From: Brachybacterium sp042666875
GTDB taxonomy: Bacteria; Actinomycetota; Actinomycetes; Actinomycetales; Dermabacteraceae
DNA: 64,000 nt
NCBI RefSeq assembly: GCF_042666875.1
Contig: NZ_JBHTCX010000005.1
Location: forward strand, 94,082-158,081
Reading direction: 5' to 3'
In this document: positions 50,054-58,500 of the stretch, one piece after another
How positions within the stretch are numbered: position 1 is the stretch's first letter
Layout: each line of letters begins with the position of its first letter
The notes under the pieces: model-generated
The model's input: only the letters and a program-made list of their open reading frames with translations
The model's database searches: none
What the model was told of the DNA's origin: nothing
Program-made: the position numbers and the translations under genes

Positions 50054-51097
50054 TCACACGTCCCAGGGGTCGTTCTGGCGCAGCGTGACCGCCAGCCTGC
50101 GATAGGAGGCCAGACGGGCCGGTCCCGCGCTGCCGGCCGCTCCGGTCTCGACCAGCTCGTCGAGGGCGCAGTCCGGAGCGTCCTCCAGGTGGCTGCAGCC
50201 CCGGGGGCAGGACTCGGCGAGGCCGGCCAGATCCTCGAAGGCATCCAGCAGCTCGTCGGGATCGACGTGCCCCAACCCGAAGGAGCGCACCCCCGGGGTG
50301 TCGATCACCCACCCGTCGGCGCCCGGCAGCTGCATCGCGAGCGCCGAGGAGGAGGTGTGGCGGCCACGGCCGGTGACGTCGTTGACCTCGCCGATGGCCC
50401 GGTCGGTGCCGGGGACCAGCGCGTTGATCAGGGTGGACTTGCCGACGCCGGAGTGGCCGATGAGCACGCTGATGCGGCCGGAGAGCCGCTCGCGCAGCTC
50501 CTCGAGACCCTCGACCTCCCCATCGGGGCGGCGATGGGTCACGACGTGGTCCAGGCCCAGCGGGGTGTAGCTGCGCAGGAACTCCTCGGGGGAGCGCAGA
50601 TCGGCCTTGGTCAGCACCAGCAGGGCATCCACCCCGGCGACGTAGGCCGCCACCAGGCAGCGGTCGATCATCCCGCCGCGCGGCTCCGGTTCGGCGACGG
50701 CGGTCACCATCACCATCAGGTCGACATTGGCGACCAGCGGGCGCTCGGTGGAGTCGTCGTCGTCGGCGCTGCGGCGCAGGAACGAGCTGCGCTCGTGGAT
50801 CCGCACGATCCTCGCCAGCGTCCCCTCGCGACCCGAGGTGTCACCGACCAGTCCCACCAGGTCGCCGGGGACGACGGGGGAGCGGCCCAGCTCCCGGGCG
50901 CGCATCGCGGTCACGGTGCGCTCCTCGTCCGTGCCCGCGCCGACCACGGTCCGCCAGCGCCCGCGGTCGACCGAGACCACGCGTGCGGTGATCGCGTCGG
51001 CGTGCGCCGGGCGGTCCTTCGTGCGGGGCCGCGACCCGCGACGGTTGGGCCGGACGCGGACGTCGGCCTCGTCGTAGTCGCGCGGTGATCGGCTCAC
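50054..51097 (-). CDS. rsgA: ribosome small-subunit-dependent GTPase A
   Basis: The 347-residue GTPase starts at GTG 51097. It has an N-terminal OB-like region and the circularly permuted G domain (VLTKADL first, then IGHSGVGKSTLINALVPG and DTPGVRSFGL). The C-terminal zinc motif is CPRGCSHLEDAPDC. It helps mature the 30S subunit. Its start overlaps the aroA stop by four bases, so translation is coupled. Confidence 0.95.
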   Translation of the reverse strand: MSRSPRDYDEADVRVRPNRRGSRPRTKDRPAHADAITARVVSVDRGRWRTVVGAGTDEERTVTAMRARELGRSPVVPGDLVGLVGDTSGREGTLARIVRIHERSSFLRRSADDDDSTERPLVANVDLMVMVTAVAEPEPRGGMIDRCLVAAYVAGVDALLVLTKADLRSPEEFLRSYTPLGLDHVVTHRRPDGEVEGLEELRERLSGRISVLIGHSGVGKSTLINALVPGTDRAIGEVNDVTGRGRHTSSSALAMQLPGADGWVIDTPGVRSFGLGHVDPDELLDAFEDLAGLAESCPRGCSHLEDAPDCALDELVETGAAGSAGPARLASYRRLAVTLRQNDPWDV

Positions 51098-52422
51098 GCG
51101 TCCTCGCCGGCGGGCGGGTCGGTGTGCAGCATCGACAGCCACATCCCCACGAAGTCCGGCAGGGTCTTCTGGGTGGTGCCGATGTCGACGACCCGCAGGT
51201 CGGGCACACGCAGACCGAGGATGGCGGCGGCGGTGGCGAGCCGGTGGTCCTCGTAGGTCTCGAACGTGTCCCCGTGCAGCTCGCCCGGGTGGATCTCGAG
51301 ACCGTCCTCGTGCTCGAGAGTGCGTGCGCCGACCTTGGTCAGCTCCGTGGCCAGGGCCTTCAGCCGGTCCGTCTCGTGGCCGCGCAGATGCCCCACGCCC
51401 CGCAGCCGGGACGGCGAATCGGCCAGGGCGGCGACGGCGGCGATCGTCGGCACCAGCTCGCCGACGGCGGACATGTCCGCGTCGATGCCCTGGACGGCGC
51501 CGGTCCCGCGCACGGTGAGAGTGCGGCCCTCGCGCCAGACCTCGGCGCCCATCCGGCTGAACAGGTCCCGATAGGCGTCTCCGGGCTGTGTGGTGACCTC
51601 CGGCCAGTCGTCCACGGCCATGGTGCCGCCGGTGACCATCGCGGCGGCGAGGAACGGGCCCGCGTTCGAGAGATCGGGTTCCACCGTGGTGGCGACCGGT
51701 TCGATCTCGCCGCGGGCGACGGTCCACACCGGCCTGCCCGTCCCGTCCCTGTGGTGCGCGGTCTCGACGCCGGCCTGGCGCAGCGTCTCCACGGTCATCT
51801 CGATGTGCGGCAGGGACGGGAGCGTCTTGCCCACGTGGACGAGCTCGAGGTCCGCCTCACCACGGGCCCCGACCAGTAGCACGTTGGAGATGAACTGGCT
51901 GGAGGCCGAGGCATCGATCTCGACCCGGCCGCCGCCGAGGCGCCCGGTGCCGTGCACGGTGAGCGGCAGGTGGCCGGGCACTCCGTGCTCGGTGACCCCC
52001 ACGCCCTGCTGCCGAAGGGCCGCGATCACGGCGCTCATGGGCCGTGCCAGGGCCGCATCGTCCCCGGTGAACCGCACGTCCCCGTGGTGCAGCGCCGCCA
52101 GCATCGGCACGAAGCGCATGACGGTCCCTGCCAGACCCGTGTGGATCTCGATCGGATCCGCAGGATGCGGCGAAGGCGGCGGGAGCGGATGGATGCGCAG
52201 CGAGTCCTCATGGACCTCGAGGGTGGCCCCGAGGCGTTCGAGCGCATCGCGCATCAGGCGGGTGTCCCGCGAGACCAGGGCCCCGCGCAGATCGGAAGGT
52301 CCCGCCCCGGCGGCCGCCAGCACCATCCAGCGGGCGGTCAGCGATTTCGATCCCGGGACCCGCACCAGGGCATCGACGGGTCTGTCGGCGACCGGTGCCG
52401 TCCACAGGACCTCGGGGGACAC
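51094..52422 (-). CDS. aroA: 3-phosphoshikimate 1-carboxyvinyltransferase (EPSP synthase)
   Basis: The 442-residue enzyme has VPGSKSLTARWMVLAAAG, TGLAGTVMRFVPML, the SASSQFISNVLL and DLSNAGPFLAAAMV motifs and the ETYEDHRLATAAAIL end. It makes EPSP in the shikimate pathway. The sequence TGLAGTVMRF deviates from NAGTAMR, as in the class common in Micrococcales. The gene leads the aroA-rsgA pair. Confidence 0.95.
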   Translation of the reverse strand: MSPEVLWTAPVADRPVDALVRVPGSKSLTARWMVLAAAGAGPSDLRGALVSRDTRLMRDALERLGATLEVHEDSLRIHPLPPPSPHPADPIEIHTGLAGTVMRFVPMLAALHHGDVRFTGDDAALARPMSAVIAALRQQGVGVTEHGVPGHLPLTVHGTGRLGGGRVEIDASASSQFISNVLLVGARGEADLELVHVGKTLPSLPHIEMTVETLRQAGVETAHHRDGTGRPVWTVARGEIEPVATTVEPDLSNAGPFLAAAMVTGGTMAVDDWPEVTTQPGDAYRDLFSRMGAEVWREGRTLTVRGTGAVQGIDADMSAVGELVPTIAAVAALADSPSRLRGVGHLRGHETDRLKALATELTKVGARTLEHEDGLEIHPGELHGDTFETYEDHRLATAAAILGLRVPDLRVVDIGTTQKTLPDFVGMWLSMLHTDPPAGEDA

Positions 52423-52426
52423 GGCC

Positions 52427-53026
52427 TCAGCCCCGCTGCGAGGCGAGCTGCTTCTGCGCGGAGCCCGCCGTGGCCTTGGCGCGCTTCTGGGCCTTGCCGG
52501 CCTTCTTCTGCAGGTCCCGCTGCGTGGAGCCGGCCTTCTTCTCGAGCTCGCGCTGCTTGGCGGCGGCCCTCTTCTGGCTGGTCTCGACGAACTTGTTCAC
52601 CTGGTACCCGAGCGAGGGGCGGCCCTCGTGATCGACCACGGCCAGCAGCACGCCGCCGAGCAGGCCGGCGTCGGTGAGGATCGACTGGACCTCCTGCAGG
52701 AGCTCCTCGCCGCGCAGCTCCCACACCTTCTTGCGACCGGCCCAGCCGACCGACGTGGTCAGCAGCAGCGCCGCGGCCGCGGCGCGGGGGCAACGGTTGG
52801 TGGCGTACAGGACGCCGGCGCCGGCGGCGACGGCGCCGCTGACCCGGATGATCGTGCGCACGTCCACGAAGTCGGGGGTCGAGGACTTGGCCAGAGCGGA
52901 GTCGACCGCCTCGAACGCCTCGGGGTAGACATCGATCTCGCGCTCGGGGCGCTGGGCGGTGCGCACGCCTTCATAGATGAAGGGAGCGGCGAGCAGGGGA
53001 CGGGCGATACGGCGGACCAGGGCCAT
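52427..53026 (-). CDS. DoxX family membrane protein with coiled-coil tail
   Basis: The 199-residue protein starts at ATG 53026. It has a DoxX-type N-terminus (RRIARPLLAAPFIYEGVRTA) and about four hydrophobic segments. The C-terminus of about 50 residues is made of KKAGSTQRDLQKKAGKAQKR-like heptads rich in Lys, Ala and Gln, likely cytoplasmic coiled coil. It lies 4 bases upstream of aroA on the same strand. Confidence 0.82.
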   Translation of the reverse strand: MALVRRIARPLLAAPFIYEGVRTAQRPEREIDVYPEAFEAVDSALAKSSTPDFVDVRTIIRVSGAVAAGAGVLYATNRCPRAAAAALLLTTSVGWAGRKKVWELRGEELLQEVQSILTDAGLLGGVLLAVVDHEGRPSLGYQVNKFVETSQKRAAAKQRELEKKAGSTQRDLQKKAGKAQKRAKATAGSAQKQLASQRG

Positions 53027-53186
53027 GGTGTCCTCACGATCTTGACGAGTGTCAGCAGGTCCGGTGACCGATGTCGGGCAGGTCACCGACGTCCAGACTA
53101 CCGCGCAGGGAACAAGCGCCGCGCCCGGCGCGTTGAACCATCCGGTCCCGACGCGCGCCGCTGGCCCGCGGGTGGCCGCACGGCAG

Positions 53187-53330
53187 CGATGAGCCGACAG
53201 ATCGGTAGACATCGGTGGACCCCGACAACGGTCGATGGACGGCGACAGATACCGACACACGACGGCAGGCATCGACACACGACAGCAGACGACGACCGGC
53301 GACGACAGACGACAGCAGACGACAACAGAC
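53187..53330. repeat. degenerate CGACA/AGACGAC repeat tract, poor in T on the plus strand
   Basis: The tract consists of variants of ACGACAGCAGACGAC, CGACACACGACAG and GACAGACGACAG, almost without T on the plus strand. It lies in the 404-bp gap (53027-53430) between divergent doxX and sigR. No good reading frame covers it and the minus-strand frame gives low-complexity residues only. A structural or regulatory role is possible. Confidence 0.7.
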
Positions 53331-53430
53331 CAGGCAATGCGCGAAGGCGACCCCGGCGCAGGGAAGGCGGACGATGACTGCACTGCTCACACAGGCCCCT
53401 GCCCGCCGTTCTGGCGTAGGTTGGACGGCA

Positions 53431-54216
53431 ATGATCCAGACAGATTCCGCCCCGAGCCCCGACGCGGGCCTCCCGGAGACCCCGGCCGCCTCCTCCGCCA
53501 CCACGGGGCCTGAGGGCGGCGGCGGTACCGCGCCCGAAGCGGCCGGCGACGAGCAGTCCCAGCGCCTCGCGCAGTCCTCCGGTCCCGACGGGGCCGCGGA
53601 CGCCTTCGACTTCGAGAGCGAGGCGCTGTCCCATCTGGACTCCCTGTACGGCGGTGCCCTGCGGATGACGCGCAACCCGCACGACGCGGAGGACCTCGTC
53701 CAGGAGACCTTCATGAAGGCCTTCCGCGCCCGCGACCGCTTCACGCCGGGCACCAACATGCGCGCGTGGCTGTACCGGATCATGACCAACAGCTACATCT
53801 CGACCTACCGTCAGAAGCAGCGCCGCCCCCAGGAGGCCTGGAACGAGAACGTCGAGGACTGGCAGCTCGCCGAGGTCGCCTCGCACACCAGCAGCGGGCT
53901 GCGCTCCGCGGAGGCCGAGGCGCTGGACCACCTGCCGGACTCCGCGGTCAAGGACGCCCTCAGCGAACTGCGCGAGGACTACCGGCTGGCGGTGTACCTC
54001 GCCGATGTCGAGGGGTTCGCCTACAAGGAGATCGCCGAGATCATGGACACCCCGATCGGGACCGTGATGTCCCGGCTGCACCGGGGACGCCGCCAGCTGC
54101 GCGACATGCTCTCCGGCTACGCCTACCGCAGCGGCTTCCTGCGCGCGGACCCCTCGGCCGCGGCCGGGGCGGACGATGACACCACCGGCTCGAGAGATCG
54201 GGAGGAGGAACGATGA
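53431..54216 (+). CDS. sigR: RNA polymerase sigma factor of the SigR/SigH redox-stress type
   Basis: The 261-residue ECF sigma factor has a disordered N-terminus of about 60 residues, then region 2 LRMTRNPHDAEDLVQETFMKAFRARDRFTPGTN and MRAWLYRIMTNSYISTYRQKQRRP, and region 4 LREDYRLAVYLADVEGFAYKEIAEIMDTPIGTVMSRLHRGR. These are hallmark SigR/SigH motifs. Its stop overlaps the rsrA start (ATGA). The start at 53431 is the first ATG ahead of the acidic N-terminus. It would direct the thiol-oxidation response. Confidence 0.92.
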   Translation: MIQTDSAPSPDAGLPETPAASSATTGPEGGGGTAPEAAGDEQSQRLAQSSGPDGAADAFDFESEALSHLDSLYGGALRMTRNPHDAEDLVQETFMKAFRARDRFTPGTNMRAWLYRIMTNSYISTYRQKQRRPQEAWNENVEDWQLAEVASHTSSGLRSAEAEALDHLPDSAVKDALSELREDYRLAVYLADVEGFAYKEIAEIMDTPIGTVMSRLHRGRRQLRDMLSGYAYRSGFLRADPSAAAGADDDTTGSRDREEER

Positions 54217-54557
54217 CCCAGAACGACATGACCGCGACCGGCGGCGCCGATCAGCCCCGCCGCGACCTGCGCTACGGCCTCGAGGAGGCGCTCGACGGCG
54301 AGCTGCCCCCCGAGGTGGTGGCACGGATGGAACGCCACACCGAGGGCTGCCCCGAGTGCGCCGAGGAGTGGGAGCAGGTGCGCCGGATGAAGGAGCTCGT
54401 GCGCCGCAGCTGTGCGGATCGCGCGCCGTCCTCCCTGCGCGAGCGGATCGCGGTGCAGTACCGCAGCGTCTCGGTGACCCGGACCACCGACGCCGACGGC
54501 AGCACCAGCGTGCGCATCACCACGACCAGTACCCGCCGGCAGCTGCCCGACTGCTGA
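54213..54557 (+). CDS. rsrA: zinc anti-sigma factor of the RsrA type
   Basis: The 114-residue anti-sigma factor has the ZAS motif RHTEGCPEC (H42, C46, C49), DLRYGLEEALDGELPPEVV before it, and RRSCADRAPSSLRERI after it. It should bind SigR in the reduced state. The conserved N-terminal cysteine of RsrA and RshA (C11 in Streptomyces) is absent: the corresponding segment reads RRDLRYGL. Other Cys are C67 and the last residue, C114. The ATG overlaps the sigR stop by four bases. Confidence 0.9.
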   Translation: MTQNDMTATGGADQPRRDLRYGLEEALDGELPPEVVARMERHTEGCPECAEEWEQVRRMKELVRRSCADRAPSSLRERIAVQYRSVSVTRTTDADGSTSVRITTTSTRRQLPDC

Positions 54558-54581
54558 CCCGCGCCGACGGCATCCGCAGAC

Positions 54582-54621
54582 GACAGGAGGCCCCTCCCCG
54601 AACGGGGAAGGGCCTCCTGTC
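54582..54621. terminator. bidirectional terminator between rsrA and bL37 gene
   Basis: GACAGGAGGCC and GGCCTCCTGTC enclose an inner stem of CTCCCCG and CGGGGAAG. The stem is very strong and lies between convergent genes. Confidence 0.9.
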
Positions 54622-54645
54622 AGTTCGCGCCGAGCGCGATCACGG

Positions 54646-54720
54646 TCAGCTGTTGGGGCGCTTGCCGTGATTCGCGCTGTTCTTGCGGCGAGCCTTGCGC
54701 TTGCGTCCTCGCTTGCTCAT
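54646..54720 (-). CDS. 50S ribosomal protein bL37
   Basis: This 24-residue ORF reads MSKRGRKRKARRK, NSANHGKRPNS, a highly basic peptide ending in HGKRPN, and is preceded by AAGGAG 6-7 bases from its ATG. It matches the actinobacterial ribosomal protein bL37, a peptide of about this size seen in mycobacterial ribosome structures. It is too short for ordinary ORF calls. Its place beside sigR-rsrA also fits actinobacteria. The name rests on my recall of the family. Confidence 0.85.
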   Translation of the reverse strand: MSKRGRKRKARRKNSANHGKRPNS

Positions 54721-54854
54721 CACGTTCTCCTTCCTTCGCCCGGTAACCCGACGATTGTGCCACAGCCTCGCTGATCGAGGCGGGCAGCGACGGCCGGGCG
54801 GTCACAGCTGAGGGGGAGGTCACTCCGGCCGTGGAAGCGCTCGGGCCCGGAGGC

Positions 54855-55499
54855 TCACGAGGAGGTGCCCAGCCAGGATCCGAAGCCGCCGTGGAGGACG
54901 AGCCAGGCCATCAGCCCGTAGCCGGTCTGGCCGGGGTGGTCACCGGGGGAGCGCGCCACGTCGGACTCCCACTGATCGTGCCCGGAGAGCCCGCTGACCG
55001 TGTTCACATAAGGGATCCGGCGCCGCGAGCAGACGTCCTCGAACGCGCCGGAGAGCTCCTGGATCGTGGCGGTGACCTGGGAGTCTCTGCTGGGAGGCGG
55101 GCCCACCACGAACGCTGGGATCCGCAGTCGCTCCAGGCCGTCCAGGATCTTGGCGAGGTTCAGCCGGGAACGGGCCAGGGAGATCCCGGCCTCGACGTCG
55201 GCGCGGCCCATGGCCAGGACGACGCGGTGGTCGACCCTGCCCTCGGCCTGCGCCGTGAGGTCCATCCGGCGCCTGACGTCCTCGTCCCACCGGTCGGCGA
55301 GCTCCGCGGTGGTCTCTCCAGGAAGCGCCGAGGTGAACACGTCGATGCGGTTCTCGGCGCCCTGCTCACTGGCCACGGCACGACCCAGCCACCCCAGGGC
55401 GCGAGCATCGCCGATGCCGGCGAGGAGCTCGTCACCGAGCGCGATGACCCGGATCCGGCAGTCCGAATTCGGGGTGGTCGATGTGGACACGGTGTGCAC
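54855..55499 (-). CDS. SGNH/GDSL-type hydrolase
   Basis: The 214-residue protein has block I VIALGDELLAGIGDA (a GDE variant of GDS, so the Ser is replaced by Glu), VVLAMGRADVEAG (a GRAD variant of the GxND block) and SGHDQWESDVARSPGDHPGQTGY (block V with DH). With Ser and Asn missing, it is likely a structural or altered-activity member. The GTG start at 55499 precedes the motif. It lies downstream of kgd, 79 bases away, on the same strand. Confidence 0.65.
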   Translation of the reverse strand: MHTVSTSTTPNSDCRIRVIALGDELLAGIGDARALGWLGRAVASEQGAENRIDVFTSALPGETTAELADRWDEDVRRRMDLTAQAEGRVDHRVVLAMGRADVEAGISLARSRLNLAKILDGLERLRIPAFVVGPPPSRDSQVTATIQELSGAFEDVCSRRRIPYVNTVSGLSGHDQWESDVARSPGDHPGQTGYGLMAWLVLHGGFGSWLGTSS

Positions 55500-55578
55500 C
55501 GGGGCCTCCTGAGGGACGGGAACGTCAACTGTATCGGCGAGGAGGGTCGGGGGCGAACCCGCGGCCCGGTGGCGCCGC

Positions 55579-58500
55579 TCAGGATTCGAAGGCGCGGGTG
55601 AGCAGGTCCTCCTGCTCCTCCTTGTGCGTCGTCGCCGACCCGGTGGCCGGGGAGGCCGACGCCGGACGGGCGACGACCTTCAGCGTGCGCCCCACCTCGA
55701 CGGCGAAGTTCAGGGCCATGAAGCCCCACGCGCCCTGGTTCAGCGGCTCCTCCTGGACCCACGTCAGCGAGGCCTCGGGATAGGCATCCAGCACCTGGGT
55801 GAGCTGCTCCGTGGGCAGCGGGTAGAGCTGTTCGAGACGGACGATCGCGGTATCGGTCAGCTCCTCCTTCTCGCGGCGGGCCGCCAGATCCCAGTACACC
55901 TTGCCGGAGGCCAGCAGCACCCGGCTCACGCCGGAGGCGTCGACCGTGGAATCCGCCAGCACCGGCTCGAAGCTGCCGGTGGTGAAGTCCTCCACCGAGC
56001 TGACCGCGGCCTTGTTGCGCAGCATCGACTTCGGCGTGAACACGATCAGCGGCTTGCGCGGATCGGTCTTGGCCTGCCGGCGCAGGAGATGGAAGTAGCT
56101 GGCCGGGGTCGACGGCATCGCCACCCGCAGGTTCTCCTCGGCGCACATCTGCAGGAACCGCTCGATGCGCGCGGAGGAGTGGTCGGGCCCCTGCCCCTCG
56201 TAGCCGTGGGGCAGCAGCAGCACGACGCTGGAGTTCTGCCCCCACTTCTGCTCCGAGGCCGAGATGAACTCGTCGATGACGACCTGTGCGCCGTTGACGA
56301 AATCGCCGAACTGCGCCTCCCACAGCACCAGCGACTCCGGGTTCTCCACGGAGTAGCCGTACTCGAAGCCCAGCGCCGCGAACTCCGAGAGCGAGGAGTC
56401 GTAGACGTTGAAGCGCGCCTGGTCCTCGGAGAGGTTCGCCAGCGGCGTCCAGGTCTCGCCGGTCTCGTGGTCGATGAGCACGCTGTGGCGCTGGACGAAG
56501 GTACCGCGGCGGGTGTCCTGACCGGTCAGGCGCACCCGCCGGCCCTCCATCAGCAGCGACCCGAACGCGAGCAGCTCACCGTAGGCCCAGTCCACGCCGC
56601 CCTGGGTGGACATCTGCTGGCGCCGGGCCAGGAGCGCGCCGAGCTTGGGATGGACGGTGAAGGAGTCCGGGACGGCCCCGTGCACCTCGCCGATGCGCTC
56701 GAGCACGGAGGCGTCCACGGCGGTCTGGACCGGGCCGCGGTCGCTTCCCGAGCGCTGCGAGGCGGGCAGATCAAGACCCTGCACGCTGGAATCGGGATCG
56801 GCGTCCGACCCCGAGCGGGTGGAGGCGAACGCTTCGTCCAGGTGCTCCTGGAAGTTGCGCACCAGGCCCTCGGTCTCCTCCTCGGTGAGGTCGCCCCGTT
56901 CGATGAGCGCTTCCATGTACAGCTTGCGGGCGCTGGGCTTCTCCTTGATCAGCGAGTACATCTGCGGCTGCGTCATCGAGGGGTCGTCGCCCTCGTTGTG
57001 ACCGCGGCGGCGGTAGCAGACCATGTCGATGACCACGTCGCGGTGGAACTTCTGGCGGTAGCGGAAGGCGATCTCGGCGACCCGCACGCAGGCCTCGGGA
57101 TCATCGCCGTTGACGTGGAAGATGGGCAGCTGCGTCGACTTCGCGACGTCGCTGGAATAGAACGACGAGCGCGAGGAATCCGGCAGCGTCGTGAAGCCGA
57201 TCTGGTTGTTGATGATCACGTGGATGGTGCCGCCGGTGCGGTATCCGCGCAGCTCCGAGAGGTTCAGCGTCTCGGTGACCACGCCCTGGCCGGCGAAGGC
57301 CGCGTCGCCGTGCAGGAGGATGGGCAGCACCGGGAACTCCCCGGGGCGCTCGAGCTGGTCCTGCTTGGCCCGCGTGATGCCCTCGAGAACGGGATTGACC
57401 GCCTCCAGGTGCGAGGGGTTCGCCGCGAGATACACCTTGGTCGGCTCCCCGTCGTGGGAGGTGTAGGTGCCCTCGGTGCCCAGGTGGTACTTCACATCGC
57501 CGGAGCCCATGGTCTGGCCGTAGTTGCCCTCGAACTCCTGGAAGATCTGTCCGTAGCTCTTGCCGGCCAGGTTCGCGAGCACGTTGAGGCGACCACGGTG
57601 GGGCATCCCGATGCAGACCTCGTCGACGTCGTCGTGCGCGGCGCCGTGCAGCACCGCGTCGAGCATCGGGATCACGGACTCCCCGCCCTCGAGCGAGAAC
57701 CGCTTCTGGCCGACGAACTTGGTCTGCAGGAAGGTCTCGAACGCCTCGGCGGCGTTGAGGCGCTCCATGATGTGGGTGTGCTCGACCTTGTCGAACGGCC
57801 GGCGCGGAGTCTCCATCTCCCGCTGCAGCCAGGCGCGCTCCTCCGGATCGGAGATATGCATGTACTCCACACCGATGGTGCGGCAGTACGCGTCGCGCAG
57901 GACCCCGAGGATCTCGCGCAGAGTCATCTCGTCCTTGCCGCCCAGCCCGCGGGTGGGGAAGATGCGGTCGAGGTCCCACAGCGTCAGCCCGTACGTCTCG
58001 ACGTCGAGATCCGGGTGGGTGCGGATCTTGTACTGCAGCGGATCGGTGTCCGCCATCAGATGGCCGCGCACACGGTAGGAGTGGATCAGGTCCATGACCC
58101 GCGCGAGACGCTCGGACTTGGAATCCTTGAACGGATTGTCCGGCACCCAGCGGATCGGCTGGTAGGGGAGCCGCAGGGAGGCGAAGACGCGGTCGTAGAA
58201 GCCGTCCTTGCCCAGGAGCTTGTCACCCATGAGCTTGAGGAACTCGCCGGAGGCGGCGCCCTGGATGATCCGGTGGTCGTAGGTGGAGGTCAGCGTCATG
58301 ACCTTCGAGACCGCGAGGTCCGCGAGGGTGGCCGGGCTGGCTCCCTGGAACTGGGCGGGGTAGTCCATCGCGCCGACGCCGACGATCGTGCCCTGGCCCT
58401 GCATGAGCCGCGGGATGGAATGGACGGTGCCGATGCCGCCGGGGTTCGTCAGCGACACCGTGGTGTGCGAGAAGTCCTCCATGGTCAGCTTGCCGGCGCG

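Noticed and set aside
53187..53330. CRISPR-like array
   Set aside because: The repeats are short, degenerate and lack regular spacers.
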